NCBI GenBank assembly: GCA_003242885.1
Contig: QKMZ01000003.1
Coordinates: 496,001-560,000, forward strand
Reading direction: 5' to 3'
Origin: Candidatus Melainabacteria bacterium
Lineage (GTDB): Bacteria; Cyanobacteriota; Vampirovibrionia; Obscuribacterales; Obscuribacteraceae
DNA length: 64,000 bases
Of the stretch, positions 8,568 to 17,744 are shown one piece after another (position 1 is the first letter of the stretch; each line of letters starts with the position of its first letter). Both the position numbers and the translations under genes were made by a program. A model generated the notes under the pieces. It was not told the DNA's origin. It saw nothing but the letters and a program-made list of their open reading frames with translations, and ran no database searches.

Positions 8568-9545
8568 TTATCTCTCAATCATTGCCATGCGGCGAGGTTC
8601 ATACCGCTCGCCTGATGTACGTTGTGCAAGAGTGTCTAGAGCTTCCAGATCTTCTTGGTCAAGTTGCAGGGAAAACGCGGCCGAATTCTCTTCTAGATAT
8701 TTGACACGCTTTGTTCCCGGAATCGGAACAATATCTTTGCCGACCATCAACAACCAAGCGATCGCAACTTGTGCAGCTGTCGCACCATGCTTGCTTCCGA
8801 CCTTCTTAACCAGATCGACGAGTTTCAAATTCTTCTCGAAATTATCGCCCTGGTAGCGTGGGTCGCTGCGACGATAGTCGTCCTGCGGAATATCTTCAAA
8901 TGATTTGATTTCACCAGTTAGAAAACCGCGCCCCACAGGAGAATAAGCAACAATACCGATTCCGAGCTCGCGTGCAGCAGGAATAATGCGCTCTTCCAAA
9001 CCTCTTTCCCACAGCGAGTACTCGGATTGCAGCGCGGATATTTGATGTTCTTTGCACGCCCGTTTTAGAGTTTCGGGTCCAGCTTCAGACAGTCCGAGAT
9101 ATCTGATTTTTCCGGCTTCCACCAACTCCGACATTGCACCAACAGTTTCTTCAATAGGAATTTTTGGATCGACGCGGTGCTGATAGTAAAGATCGATATG
9201 CTCAATACCAAGTCGCTTCAACGACTCGTCGGCAGCTTCCTTTACGTGCTTAGGATGGCTATTGGCTCCTTTCGCTACGCCATTCTCAATGTTGAAACCA
9301 AATTTGGTGGCAACGATCGCTTTATCGCGCCGACCCTTTAGTGCCTTACCAACAAGTTCTTCATTCGTGTACGGACCATAAATTTCGGCGGTGTCGAGGA
9401 AATTGACACCAATGTCGAGCGCGCGATGGATGGTGCGAATTCCTTCAGCTTCATCCGGTGTTCCATACGCCCAGCTCATACTCATGCAGCCCAAACCGAC
9501 GGCAGAAACCTTTAGCCCTGAGTTACCGAGGTCTCTATATTCCAT
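8568..9545 (-). CDS. Aldo/keto reductase (AKR13-like)
   Basis: A 325-residue aldo/keto reductase. D51, Y56, K81 and H123 form the catalytic tetrad, and the N-terminus (LGNSGLKVSAVGLGCMSMS) is typical of the AKR13/YhdN-like group. The C-terminal VPIPGTKRVKYLEEN binds the 2'-phosphate of NADPH in relatives. GGAGGG lies 6 nt before the ATG. It is transcribed first, 55 nt before the second reductase. The two are only distant paralogues. A small dyad (GGGAT-N4-ATCCC at 9604-9617), 59 nt upstream, may be an operator. Confidence 0.9.
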   Translation of the reverse strand: MEYRDLGNSGLKVSAVGLGCMSMSWAYGTPDEAEGIRTIHRALDIGVNFLDTAEIYGPYTNEELVGKALKGRRDKAIVATKFGFNIENGVAKGANSHPKHVKEAADESLKRLGIEHIDLYYQHRVDPKIPIEETVGAMSELVEAGKIRYLGLSEAGPETLKRACKEHQISALQSEYSLWERGLEERIIPAARELGIGIVAYSPVGRGFLTGEIKSFEDIPQDDYRRSDPRYQGDNFEKNLKLVDLVKKVGSKHGATAAQVAIAWLLMVGKDIVPIPGTKRVKYLEENSAAFSLQLDQEDLEALDTLAQRTSGERYEPRRMAMIER

Positions 9546-9603
9546 GCAATTCCCTCCGAACTGAATGACAAACTGGGCGCCGCAAATGCGGCAGCAATTT
9601 AAG

Positions 9604-9617
9604 GGGATGATTATCCC
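9604..9617. promoter_or_regulatory. Small dyad in the reductase/rhomboid divergent gap
   Basis: GGGAT-GATT-ATCCC, a 5-bp inverted repeat, lies in the 252-nt gap between the divergent reductase and rhomboid genes. A second 5-bp hairpin (CTGCC...GGCAG) is at 9641-9656. Position and symmetry suggest an operator, but the arms are short enough to arise by chance. Confidence 0.25.
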
Positions 9618-9797
9618 TCAAATCACAAACCTATAGGAAACTGCCAAAAGGGGCAGCGCCAGACCTTAACAAATTCGCTGCCTCGATTAGACCAGTCGTC
9701 TACCACTTTTGTCAACCTCTGGGGATGTTATCTTTACGCTTTCTTTGACCTTGATCAGATATGATCGTCCCTTATATACGAACCAGGCAGGCGGCGA

Positions 9798-11276
9798 ATG
9801 ACCGACGAGCAACAGGCTCAGACGCAAATAGAAGAACAGAAAAGTACTGGATCTTTGGAAAAGCCAAAGGCAGGTAAACCCTTTTCTGAATCTGAAATTG
9901 CGCAACGCGGTTTGAAAGCAAAGACGCTTTTACAACAAGCGCCTGTAACTGCTGCAATTTTCGCGGCGAACATGATTGTTTTCATCACACTTGTGGTGAT
10001 GACCAATCTGCGTTCATTGCTAATACCATCTCAGCAAACTCTGATTGATTGGAGTGCTAATTACGGACCACTTACATTGGGTGGAGAACCTTGGCGGATT
10101 GTCAGCAACACATTCCTGCACGCGAGCATTTTTCATCTTGCTGTAAATCTCTATGTTTTGTTCAATCTCGGTCCCTATGTCGAAAACCTCTTGGGCAGCC
10201 GAAGAATGTTCGCGCTCTACATGCTCTCCGGCGTTGCTGGTTCACTTTCAAGCTTGGTTTGGAATCCATATCAAATTAGTGCAGGTGCTTCCGGCGCACT
10301 CATGGGACTGTTTGGCTGTTTCGTCGAACACTCCGTACTGGGAAGTGGATTTACAATCAAAGAAATTCTGCGTCCGGCTAGGGTCATGTTATTGGGCGCA
10401 GTCATACTAAGTTGTGTTTATGGAGCATTTATTCCTGGCGTCGACAACGCGGCCCATTTAGGTGGCTTTCTTGCCGGAACAATGCTGTCACATTTTTTTC
10501 GACAAGATTTGAAAACGATTTGGGGTAAAAGAGATTCAGCCGTTGTTGGAGTTTCGCTCACCGCACTTATACTCGGAACTAGCGCCGAGTATTTCAGTGT
10601 GAGATCAAACGCCCAGTTTCTTGCAATGCTCGATTGTCAAAACGCTGTTCCACTGATCGACCAGAAAAAATACAAAGAAGCGCTCGTTTACATGAATTCT
10701 GCGGTGAACCGTTACAAGAACGTAGAAATATTGCTGAAACGGCGTGATGTTCTTGTCGAACTTAGACGTTTTGATGACGCTCTTAAGGATTGCGAAACCG
10801 CAGTGGCGCTATCTCCAGACACCGCCGACGTCTACTGGGCCCGCGCATACATCTATCATCTGCTACGTCACAGGGATTTGGCGCTGGCAGATATCAGCAA
10901 GGCACTATCCATCAATCAAAAATTTCCGCCAGCGTACAATCTACGCGCATGGACCAATGCTAGTTTCAGAAAGATGGATACAACGATAGAAGATTGCAAC
11001 AAAGCTTTAACGCTGAATTCCAGCTTTTATCCGGCCTGGGACACTAGAGGAATTTGTAATTACATCTTGGGCAACAACCAAAAGGCAATCGAAGATCTGA
11101 CAAAGTCCGCGCAACTAGCCGATGATCCAGGCGGAGCATTATTTCATCGCGCTATGGTATACGAACGTTTAGGGAAAAAAGCCGAGGCGGAAGCAGATCG
11201 CCTGGAGGCGAAAAGGTTGAACTATGAGCCAGAAGACTGGGAAATGAGCCTAAACGCGGAAGGCGCACAGCATTAA
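9798..11276 (+). CDS. Rhomboid family intramembrane serine protease with C-terminal TPR domain
   Basis: A 492-residue protein. After a polar N-terminus (1-45) come about six membrane helices (50-245) forming a rhomboid domain. H113-x3-N117 lies in helix 2, the catalytic serine is in GASGALMG (S165), and the catalytic histidine is H220 in VDNAAHLGG. GGEPWR at 95-100 is the conserved loop tryptophan-arginine. Residues 270-480 form about five tetratricopeptide repeats. Rhomboids cut membrane proteins within or near the bilayer, and the TPR part probably recruits partners or substrates. It is divergent from the reductase pair. Rhomboid-TPR fusions are known; the substrate here is unknown. Confidence 0.9.
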   Translation: MTDEQQAQTQIEEQKSTGSLEKPKAGKPFSESEIAQRGLKAKTLLQQAPVTAAIFAANMIVFITLVVMTNLRSLLIPSQQTLIDWSANYGPLTLGGEPWRIVSNTFLHASIFHLAVNLYVLFNLGPYVENLLGSRRMFALYMLSGVAGSLSSLVWNPYQISAGASGALMGLFGCFVEHSVLGSGFTIKEILRPARVMLLGAVILSCVYGAFIPGVDNAAHLGGFLAGTMLSHFFRQDLKTIWGKRDSAVVGVSLTALILGTSAEYFSVRSNAQFLAMLDCQNAVPLIDQKKYKEALVYMNSAVNRYKNVEILLKRRDVLVELRRFDDALKDCETAVALSPDTADVYWARAYIYHLLRHRDLALADISKALSINQKFPPAYNLRAWTNASFRKMDTTIEDCNKALTLNSSFYPAWDTRGICNYILGNNQKAIEDLTKSAQLADDPGGALFHRAMVYERLGKKAEAEADRLEAKRLNYEPEDWEMSLNAEGAQH

Positions 11277-11418
11277 CGTTAAACCTCGTTGTCAGGCAAC
11301 ACGAACAGTAGTACAAGCGGTTAAAATGACGCCTTACTTGGGCGGCTAGTGCCGTTCTTGTGCAGAAGGTGACGCAAAATCTGTCGCTATACCGCATTCG
11401 AGTTAGGAGAAATCACTC

Positions 11419-11868
11419 ATGCAAAAGAAGTGGATTCCAGAAGGACAACATGTGCTGACCCCTTACTTGATCGTCAAAGATGCCGCCAAGTTTATTGAAT
11501 TCGTCGAAAAGACATTCGACGGCAGCACTACAGAGTGCTTTCGAAACGGCGACAAAATCGCTCACGCTGAAATCCGAATCGGCGATTCAAAATTGATGCT
11601 CGGCGAAGCATGCGAAGAATTCAAAGCAATGCCCGCAGGAATTTATGTCTACGTTGAAGATACGGATGCCACATATCATCGCGCATTGAAGAATGGCGCG
11701 ACTTGCGTTCACAAACCAGCCGACCAATTCTATGGCGATCGGTCCGGCGGCGTTCAAGATGCATGGGGCAACTACTGGTGGATTGCAACCCACAAAGAAA
11801 CCGTCAGCCACCAAGAACTGCAAAAGCGCATCGACGCGATGAAGAAAGAACCTGCGCTGAAGAAGTAG
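11419..11868 (+). CDS. VOC family protein (PhnB-like glyoxalase fold)
   Basis: A 149-residue protein of the vicinal-oxygen-chelate superfamily, in the PhnB-like / bleomycin-resistance-like group. The opening TPYLIVKDAAKFIEFVEKTF and the end motif RSGGVQDAWGNYWWIATH are characteristic. Two beta-alpha-beta-beta-beta modules can be traced at about 13-60 and 70-130. TTAGGAG precedes the ATG. Enzyme activity cannot be predicted, since VOC proteins range from glyoxalases to binding proteins. Its stop is only 6 nt from the stop of the convergent GNAT gene, leaving no room for separate terminators. Confidence 0.85.
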   Translation: MQKKWIPEGQHVLTPYLIVKDAAKFIEFVEKTFDGSTTECFRNGDKIAHAEIRIGDSKLMLGEACEEFKAMPAGIYVYVEDTDATYHRALKNGATCVHKPADQFYGDRSGGVQDAWGNYWWIATHKETVSHQELQKRIDAMKKEPALKK

Positions 11869-11874
11869 TCGCGG

Positions 11875-12450
11875 TTATTTCAAATCGATTTCCATCACGG
11901 TAACTGGATTACCGTGACACACGTCTTCGCCTACTTCCGTCCAACCCAACTTCAAATACCAGTTCGGAAGCGTTTCTTCGTAGGTAAGAAGGTAGATCTT
12001 GTCGTATCCGATTTCCTTTGCCTTACGCTCAATCTCTTTCACAAGCCGCGCGCCGATGCCGAGACGACGAACAGACGGGTCGACATACACGCTTCCAAGC
12101 CAAGGACCAATCTCGGGTCTGATGCCATCGTTCAACCGAAGGGAAGCCATACCGAGCGGCAACCCTTCTTCACTCAGGTACAGGACGGTGAAAGGTATTT
12201 CGTCGAGATTGCAGTGCTCCGTGAAACTCTCGATTCTTTTCGTAAAGGTGTATGCGCGATTGTACTTACCCCAGGTCTTAAAGGCCCACCAGGCGCAGAG
12301 CCCGACCAACTGTTCGAGTTCTCCAAGATACACGAAACTAGAGGCGCCATTTGCCTTTGAAGGAAAGGCTTTTCCGATAGATGATTTGCTCGTTGTCGCC
12401 GGAGATTGAGTCGCCTGCGCAATAGATGCACAAAGATCCGCTTCAGCCAT
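11875..12450 (-). CDS. GNAT family N-acetyltransferase
   Basis: A 191-residue acetyl-CoA-dependent acetyltransferase. Motif A is GSVYVDPSVRRLGIGARLVK (about 120-139), with the RRLGIGA pyrophosphate loop, and motif B is NWYLKLGWTEVG near 171-182. The first 40 residues are serine/alanine-rich and not part of the fold. The ATG has GAGG 5 nt upstream. The acceptor is unknown. It is convergent with the VOC gene and divergent from the matrixin-like gene. Confidence 0.85.
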   Translation of the reverse strand: MAEADLCASIAQATQSPATTSKSSIGKAFPSKANGASSFVYLGELEQLVGLCAWWAFKTWGKYNRAYTFTKRIESFTEHCNLDEIPFTVLYLSEEGLPLGMASLRLNDGIRPEIGPWLGSVYVDPSVRRLGIGARLVKEIERKAKEIGYDKIYLLTYEETLPNWYLKLGWTEVGEDVCHGNPVTVMEIDLK

Positions 12451-12561
12451 GTTGCCTCACAAAAAAAGAGAAGGGTTTCCAACGTCACCTTGAACTTCTT
12501 TTGTGACAAGACTTTGGCATAAAGATTAAACGCGACAGCGCCGCGCAATTAGATGCGCTAG

Positions 12562-12587
12562 ATAGGGAAAACCCTATTGAAAACCCT
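12562..12587. promoter_or_regulatory. Hairpin and direct repeat between GNAT and matrixin genes
   Basis: ATAGGG-AAAA-CCCTAT (12562-12577) is a 6-bp dyad overlapping two direct copies of GAAAACCCT at 12567-12575 and 12579-12587, 12 nt apart. It lies in the 199-nt gap between divergently transcribed genes, which fits a control site for either. Confidence 0.35.
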
Positions 12588-12649
12588 GCGCGAAAGTTAT
12601 AGCTTGTGGCGGACGCCCTTTTAGTAGTTCGCCAGGACCAAAAACAAAT

Positions 12650-13738
12650 ATGAACCCGAGACTTAGGCCCGCACATTCGTGCGCAGGTCGCGCCTCTGCA
12701 TTGAGTTGCGCAGGAATCCCTGTTCTTCTTTTCGTTCTATGCTCTTTACTTTTGTGCACAACAGTCACCGCAACTGCCACGCCTGCAGTTTGCAGGCCAC
12801 AACAGGCACAGCGCTCGCCTGACCGGTTGCTACAGAGTCCGACCGACAATTACGTCGCTGGCATGGAATTCATGGAGTCGTGGCAGAGCAAACGCATGCC
12901 CTTGAAAATCTACTTCCAGCCTTCAAATGATGTTCCTGGATTCGACCCTCGATACCTCGATGAATTCAAGGCGGCGTGTGACGAATGGGCGAAAGCAACA
13001 GAAAACAGAGTCAGCTTTCAAACAGTTGAAGAACAAAAGGATTCCGACATCGAAGTTAGTTGGACAACCGAGCTGGCACCAGATTTGGTGCACTCAGCAG
13101 CAATCGGAGCAACTTGGCCGAAAACAATTCCAGGCGAAGGAATTGATCACGCAAGAATTGCGCTGCTCACCTTTTTCGAAAAGCGCCACTTGAGCTTGAA
13201 GGCGATGAGATGGGCTGCAATGCACGAACTCGGACATGCGCTTGGACTCGGGCACAGCGTTAGAAAAGCGGACGTGATGTACAAAACTGTCCTCATTTCA
13301 AATACAAAACCGGGCGACATGTCCGAAGTTGTGCCGGAGAACCCGAATGTGAGCTTGACCGCGCGAGACGGCACGACAATGAACGTAGTCTATGCAGCAA
13401 AGAAAATCATAGACGGCGTTAGAGCCAAAGGATTGGATGTGCGCAATACGTGCCACGAACTTTGCAGAGCCTCGGCAAACTGCATAACCAACGGTGACAG
13501 CGGCTCCGCCATTATCGTCTTGAATGAAATCCTGCGACTAGACAGTTCATACAGTCCCGCATCTGACAATCTTATAGCGGCGTACTACAACTGCGGAGCC
13601 GCGCTGTACAACAAACAAAACTATGAAGAAGCCAGGAAGGTTTTGGAACGCGCGATGACTCTCGGGCAGAAAGTAGGTGACAAAAATGCACTAACTGCCA
13701 TCGTGGGCGTCTATCGCAACTGCCAGCAGCGACATTAG
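12650..13738 (+). CDS. Secreted matrixin-type metalloprotease with C-terminal TPR-like region
   Basis: A 362-residue protein with a long N-terminal signal segment (hydrophobic core about 22-40) and a metzincin active site H192-E-L-G-H196-A-L-G-L-G-H202 followed by the Met-turn ADVM (M210), as in matrix-metalloprotease-like (M10A) enzymes. An approximately 60-residue region (86-150) before it forms the usual N-terminal half of the fold. Residues 265-355 look like two or three TPR helical pairs. It should act outside the cytoplasm on peptide bonds of unknown proteins. The ribosome binding site is weak, so the start is uncertain. Confidence 0.85.
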   Translation: MNPRLRPAHSCAGRASALSCAGIPVLLFVLCSLLLCTTVTATATPAVCRPQQAQRSPDRLLQSPTDNYVAGMEFMESWQSKRMPLKIYFQPSNDVPGFDPRYLDEFKAACDEWAKATENRVSFQTVEEQKDSDIEVSWTTELAPDLVHSAAIGATWPKTIPGEGIDHARIALLTFFEKRHLSLKAMRWAAMHELGHALGLGHSVRKADVMYKTVLISNTKPGDMSEVVPENPNVSLTARDGTTMNVVYAAKKIIDGVRAKGLDVRNTCHELCRASANCITNGDSGSAIIVLNEILRLDSSYSPASDNLIAAYYNCGAALYNKQNYEEARKVLERAMTLGQKVGDKNALTAIVGVYRNCQQRH

Positions 13739-13808
13739 ACGGGTGGGAAGGCTCATTTACTGCTGAGATCACGTATTCCCTTAAATAAGGCTTTCCATTA
13801 GAGTTGAA

Positions 13809-15140
13809 GTGGAAAAGACTACTTGCGAGACTGAAATGGGACTTGTTCCAGTAACTATAGTGCCTGAATCTAAGGTTCTAACTGCAATAATTTTGGCAGG
13901 GTCACTGTGTGCAGGTTTGGCGCTCTCAGACTCGCTTCAAAGAAAAAAACAGTACCATGCGCTTGAACTCACAAATCAAGGCCAGATTGTTCTCAATACA
14001 AACCTGACCTCTCACAAGTTAGTTATATGTGCAATTCAGACGCTTGCCTACAAGCGAAGAATGCAAGGGCAGTACGAGGAAGCAATCCGACTCCAGCAAC
14101 AGGCTGTACAGCTAAACGCTGCTCAGTATGGGAAAGACAGCGCACAGTGCATCGACGCAAAAACAGAGCTGGCGTGCTGTTACTCAGAGTTTGGACAATT
14201 TCAGGCTGCAAGTTGTACCCTTGAAAAAGCACTAAAGATGAGTCGTGAAAAGCTGGGAAATAACGATGAAGTCACAGACCGCCTGCGCTTGGTCCTAGCC
14301 TATCAGTATGAATTACAAGGACGTTTTCGTGAATCAGAGGAATTACACAAGGAAAGACTACAAAACTACGGACCGCAGGGACTTGCCTGCTTATCTAATC
14401 TAGCTCGTGTATACGCAAAACAGCATAAACACACTGATGCGCTTCTGCTGTACAAACAGATGGATCAGGCGTTTCCTAACCAATTGCAAAGCATGCACTT
14501 GCAACTCACTCCCAAAACCATAAGTCCCGCGCAAGCAGAGGAGACCAAAGCTTTCCTTCTTGGTCAAGTGGCTAAATATGCATCAAACATGTATTCTCCG
14601 TGGGCAAAAGTCGATCTAGCAAAATTCTACGGCGCGCAAAATGATCCAAAGAGTGCAGAAAGACTCTTGAGAGCCGCTATCAATGAACAAGAAAAGAAAA
14701 AGATTGACAGCAGTTTTATCAAGTTATTGCTAGCTGACTTACTTCTTGTGAATGGACACTCTGTAAAGTCCATGCAGATTTACAAGGCAAACTTGGAACG
14801 CAAACAGCTCCGCCTTGGTTTTGAGCACATAGACACCGCAATCGATTTTGAGCACTTGGGCTCAGCATATGAACAGCAACTGGACTTTCAAACTGCTGAA
14901 GCAATGTATAAAAAGGCGCTGTCATTGAGACTTTTATCCTTGCACAAGCAGCATCCGGATGTCGGAAGATCATATAGAGATCTGGCGAGAGTACTATCAA
15001 TCAAAGCAAAACTTGAGAAGACATCCGAATACGACGCGGAAAGAATTGCTTTTGAGCGAGAAGCTCAAAATTCGTTTCACGATTTCCTTGGCGACGAAAG
15101 AAGACTTGACTCAGAGCGTGACTGGGCCAGCCGGAGATAG
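13809..15140 (+). CDS. Membrane-anchored TPR protein
   Basis: A 443-residue protein with one N-terminal hydrophobic segment (about 23-40) and then tetratricopeptide repeats. The clearest lie at about 75-115 (RRMQGQYEEAIRLQQQAVQL), 118-160 and 330-400, of the Kinesin-light-chain type with 42-residue spacing. The start used is GTG. An ATG ten residues in (13836) would give an almost identical protein. No catalytic domain is seen, so it is probably a periplasm-facing scaffold. It follows the matrixin gene by 70 nt and could share its transcript. A hairpin at 15172-15189 follows. Confidence 0.75.
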   Translation: MEKTTCETEMGLVPVTIVPESKVLTAIILAGSLCAGLALSDSLQRKKQYHALELTNQGQIVLNTNLTSHKLVICAIQTLAYKRRMQGQYEEAIRLQQQAVQLNAAQYGKDSAQCIDAKTELACCYSEFGQFQAASCTLEKALKMSREKLGNNDEVTDRLRLVLAYQYELQGRFRESEELHKERLQNYGPQGLACLSNLARVYAKQHKHTDALLLYKQMDQAFPNQLQSMHLQLTPKTISPAQAEETKAFLLGQVAKYASNMYSPWAKVDLAKFYGAQNDPKSAERLLRAAINEQEKKKIDSSFIKLLLADLLLVNGHSVKSMQIYKANLERKQLRLGFEHIDTAIDFEHLGSAYEQQLDFQTAEAMYKKALSLRLLSLHKQHPDVGRSYRDLARVLSIKAKLEKTSEYDAERIAFEREAQNSFHDFLGDERRLDSERDWASRR

Positions 15141-15171
15141 GAACTCACACGAACGATTATTTTATTTGAAA

Positions 15172-15189
15172 CGCGAAATCACTTTCGCG
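15172..15189. terminator. Hairpin between convergent genes
   Basis: CGCGAAA (15172-15178) and TTTCGCG (15183-15189) form a 7-bp stem with a TCAC loop. It lies between the stops of the TPR gene and the minus-strand hypothetical gene. On the minus strand the stem is followed by TTTCAAATAAAATAAT, so it may end that operon. Confidence 0.5.
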
Positions 15190-15194
15190 CATGC

Positions 15195-15914
15195 TCACGA
15201 TAACGTAGGTCGCGCTGGAAATTCAAATTCCTGATCGAAGGCCACTTCTGTGTAAAAGTAGTCAGTAATGTGTTCAGAGTCTGTGGTGGCTTCAGTTCTA
15301 GGTGGAGCAATTCCCTTCTCAGTTAACATTGCCATCAACTCTTTGTTTTCAAACATGACCTTCATTTCGGCATTCATCTCAGCAGCAGTGCTGGAAAGAT
15401 CTCGCCAAAATCTCCTCAGCGAAAAATCTTCCTTCGATATCCATACACAACATTCTCGAGCGCGACGTCCAATTCCTTTAATGATATAGCAATCGATCTC
15501 TGCGACCTGGCCGCCTTCATCCAGTCTAAAGTTTTCCAACTGCAAGAAAGTGTCCTTATGCGGTTGTAACACTGGAAGAATTTCTCCTGCAATTATTCCG
15601 GCTGATCCAGCAGAGCAGCCAACTCCGCGGGCAATACCCAGATGCAGACTTTCCACTACCTCAAGATTGGTGGAACCCTCACGCACCCATTGAAAAACAG
15701 TTTCTCCACCCTGTGACCACAGAGTGGAGTACTTCTCCGTCTTGCCTCGCCGTGGTCCATAGTCTTGAAAATGGAAATAGAATTGGTCGGGACGCTTGAA
15801 CAGAGTTGAAAACTCAATTCTGATATCATGAAAAACTGCATACCCGCGATCTTGGTATGAGGTGCAAGTAGAATACGCTTTCACAGATTTGGCGATTATC
15901 TCGTCTGCATCCAT
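15195..15914 (-). CDS. Hypothetical protein, LolA/DUF2092-like N-terminal region
   Basis: I do not recognise a definite family. From the ATG at 15914 (GGAG 10 nt upstream) it encodes 239 residues. The opening DADEIIAKSVKAYSTCTSYQD and the alternating beta-strand pattern to about residue 170, with KRPDQFYFHF, resemble LolA/DUF2092-type lipid-carrier folds, but there is no signal peptide. The open frame can be extended to a TTG at 15938. It is the third gene of a minus-strand operon after bestrophin and PlsC, which would suit a lipid-related role. That is inference. Confidence 0.6.
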   Translation of the reverse strand: MDADEIIAKSVKAYSTCTSYQDRGYAVFHDIRIEFSTLFKRPDQFYFHFQDYGPRRGKTEKYSTLWSQGGETVFQWVREGSTNLEVVESLHLGIARGVGCSAGSAGIIAGEILPVLQPHKDTFLQLENFRLDEGGQVAEIDCYIIKGIGRRARECCVWISKEDFSLRRFWRDLSSTAAEMNAEMKVMFENKELMAMLTEKGIAPPRTEATTDSEHITDYFYTEVAFDQEFEFPARPTLS

Positions 15915-15939
15915 ATCCGGACCACTCCAAGAACGCAAA

Positions 15940-16779
15940 CTATTCTTTCTTCGTCCCGACTAATTTTTCAGCACCGGCAGTGGTGCCGATTTGATATTGG
16001 GATCGCATTTCGTGCAAGGTGTCGTTCATCAATTTGAAGGCGTCATCTTTCATCTTGCCAGGCTTGCCGACGTAGTCTTCAGGCATTAGCGGAGGCAAAA
16101 CTTTTGCTCGAATTGTCTGGTGCATTTTGACTACGTTGCGGCCTTTCGGAAAGACCTCATAGGTTCCGTAAATAACTATGGGAACGATTGGCACTCCAAG
16201 TTCGAGTGACAGATTGAAAGAACCGGCGCGAAATGCCAGCAATTCACCTGTTTCTGTTCGCGTTCCTTCAGGAAACATCATGACTGATGCGTCCATTTTG
16301 AGCCAGTTCTTGCAGACTGCCATCATCTCTTTAATAGACGACAAATTGCCGCGCCGAATTTTCACGTACTGATTTAAATACATGTTCCAGCCAATCAGCG
16401 GAATCTTGAAAATGGTTTCTTTCGACACGAACTTGAAACAGCGGAACAACGTATAACACACAAGAATATCGAAGTACGAAGAGTGATTTCCAATGATGAT
16501 GTAAGTCTTGTTTGGATCGATGTGCTCAGCGCCCTCAACCTTGAACTTCCAGAATGGGTTCATATACAGATAGTGTGAGCCCCAAACACAGGAAGCCAGA
16601 TGAACAAGGCGCCTACGTTTATCAAAAGGGAACGTCAGAAGCGTTATCACAGCGGTAATAGCGTTGAAAAAAATCGAAGAGAGAATGAAATAAGTCAAAA
16701 ACCAAATGGAGTAAACTTTGTCTACTGCATTCACCTTAATACTTGGGATTTCGTTTTTCTGTGTTTCTGCTACTTGCAA
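15940..16779 (-). CDS. 1-acyl-sn-glycerol-3-phosphate acyltransferase (PlsC family)
   Basis: A 279-residue acyltransferase that would add the second acyl chain in phosphatidic acid synthesis. The catalytic NHSSYFD (about 97-103) and the substrate loop FPEGTRTETG (about 169-178) are intact, with a hydrophobic N-terminal segment at 28-50. The start is TTG; no nearby ATG gives a complete domain. It lies 17 nt after the bestrophin gene. Two further, more distant members of the acyltransferase superfamily are encoded at 26544-28258. Confidence 0.9.
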   Translation of the reverse strand: MQVAETQKNEIPSIKVNAVDKVYSIWFLTYFILSSIFFNAITAVITLLTFPFDKRRRLVHLASCVWGSHYLYMNPFWKFKVEGAEHIDPNKTYIIIGNHSSYFDILVCYTLFRCFKFVSKETIFKIPLIGWNMYLNQYVKIRRGNLSSIKEMMAVCKNWLKMDASVMMFPEGTRTETGELLAFRAGSFNLSLELGVPIVPIVIYGTYEVFPKGRNVVKMHQTIRAKVLPPLMPEDYVGKPGKMKDDAFKLMNDTLHEMRSQYQIGTTAGAEKLVGTKKE

Positions 16780-16796
16780 TTTTCTATCCAGCGTAA

Positions 16797-17744
16797 CTAA
16801 ACAGATCTCGTTGCTTCTTTGGACAACAGCTCGACATCAGGGTTCTTCAAAACACGGACAGTATGACCCCATTCGATATCTCGCTCTAGCAAGCTGTCAC
16901 AAAGAAGGAGTTTGTTGACCGAGCGCTCGATGTTATTGCAGATTCGGTCCAGAGGCAAATCCTCTTCAGCAGTACCAAAGGGATGCTCCTTCTCCTCAGC
17001 GACAATCTCGAGACCAAGCACCATGTACGCACCAACGAGCACAACCGGCACGCTCCACATGCCAAATCCTGGAGCCAATGCGAAGGAAACGAACAGCAAG
17101 TAGGTGACAATGATGTGCAAGATGATGCTCTTGTGCGACTCTGTAATCGGTGACGTTGCGATGCGTTCACAAGCTCCAAGAATATCGAGCAGAGCCCGCG
17201 CATGTGGGTCGACAACATTGAACATCATGTCATTTAGCCTGCCTTCACGCCGTTTTTGATCAAGTACGGCATAAATTTCTTCGACTATTAGCATTGGATG
17301 CTCGCTCACCGGATTGTCGCATTCGGGTGCTCGCGAGTGCGACGAATCGAGTAATCGCAAGTGATCTTTCATCCCGACGGCAAAGCGAATCAAGAGAGCT
17401 GCAAAGATTTCACGCTCTTGCAAATTAGGGCGAACGAACTCGTAGTACTTGATGGACAGATTTCGTAAATCATTGACCAATTGCCCCCAAGCGCGCCGTC
17501 CTTCCCACCATCTGTCATATGCGCTGTTGGTACGGAAGACGAGCAACATCGAAAGAATTATTCCGGCGAAGAGGCTAGCGTTTGCCTCCATGACTCTTTT
17601 GCCTTCAATTAACTGGGGAGCAGCAATTGCGATGATCGACGAGCAGCCAGCAATGACTAGCAAATACCAGCGCAATTTCTTTGCCACTGAGAAATTGAAA
17701 AGTCCCTGGAGAATTCCTTGAATGTCTCGATTCTGCGTTGCCAT
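16797..17744 (-). CDS. Bestrophin family anion channel-like protein
   Basis: A 315-residue membrane protein of the bestrophin/RFP-TM (UPF0187) family. The family block MLLVFRTNSAYDRWWEGRRA is near residues 66-85. Hydrophobic helices lie at about 26-45, 57-72, 210-230 and 232-252. Bacterial bestrophins form pentameric channels that pass anions or cations. It is the first gene of a minus-strand operon with plsC and a hypothetical gene. A channel cotranscribed with a phospholipid acyltransferase is unusual, and no functional link can be shown from sequence. Confidence 0.88.
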   Translation of the reverse strand: MATQNRDIQGILQGLFNFSVAKKLRWYLLVIAGCSSIIAIAAPQLIEGKRVMEANASLFAGIILSMLLVFRTNSAYDRWWEGRRAWGQLVNDLRNLSIKYYEFVRPNLQEREIFAALLIRFAVGMKDHLRLLDSSHSRAPECDNPVSEHPMLIVEEIYAVLDQKRREGRLNDMMFNVVDPHARALLDILGACERIATSPITESHKSIILHIIVTYLLFVSFALAPGFGMWSVPVVLVGAYMVLGLEIVAEEKEHPFGTAEEDLPLDRICNNIERSVNKLLLCDSLLERDIEWGHTVRVLKNPDVELLSKEATRSV

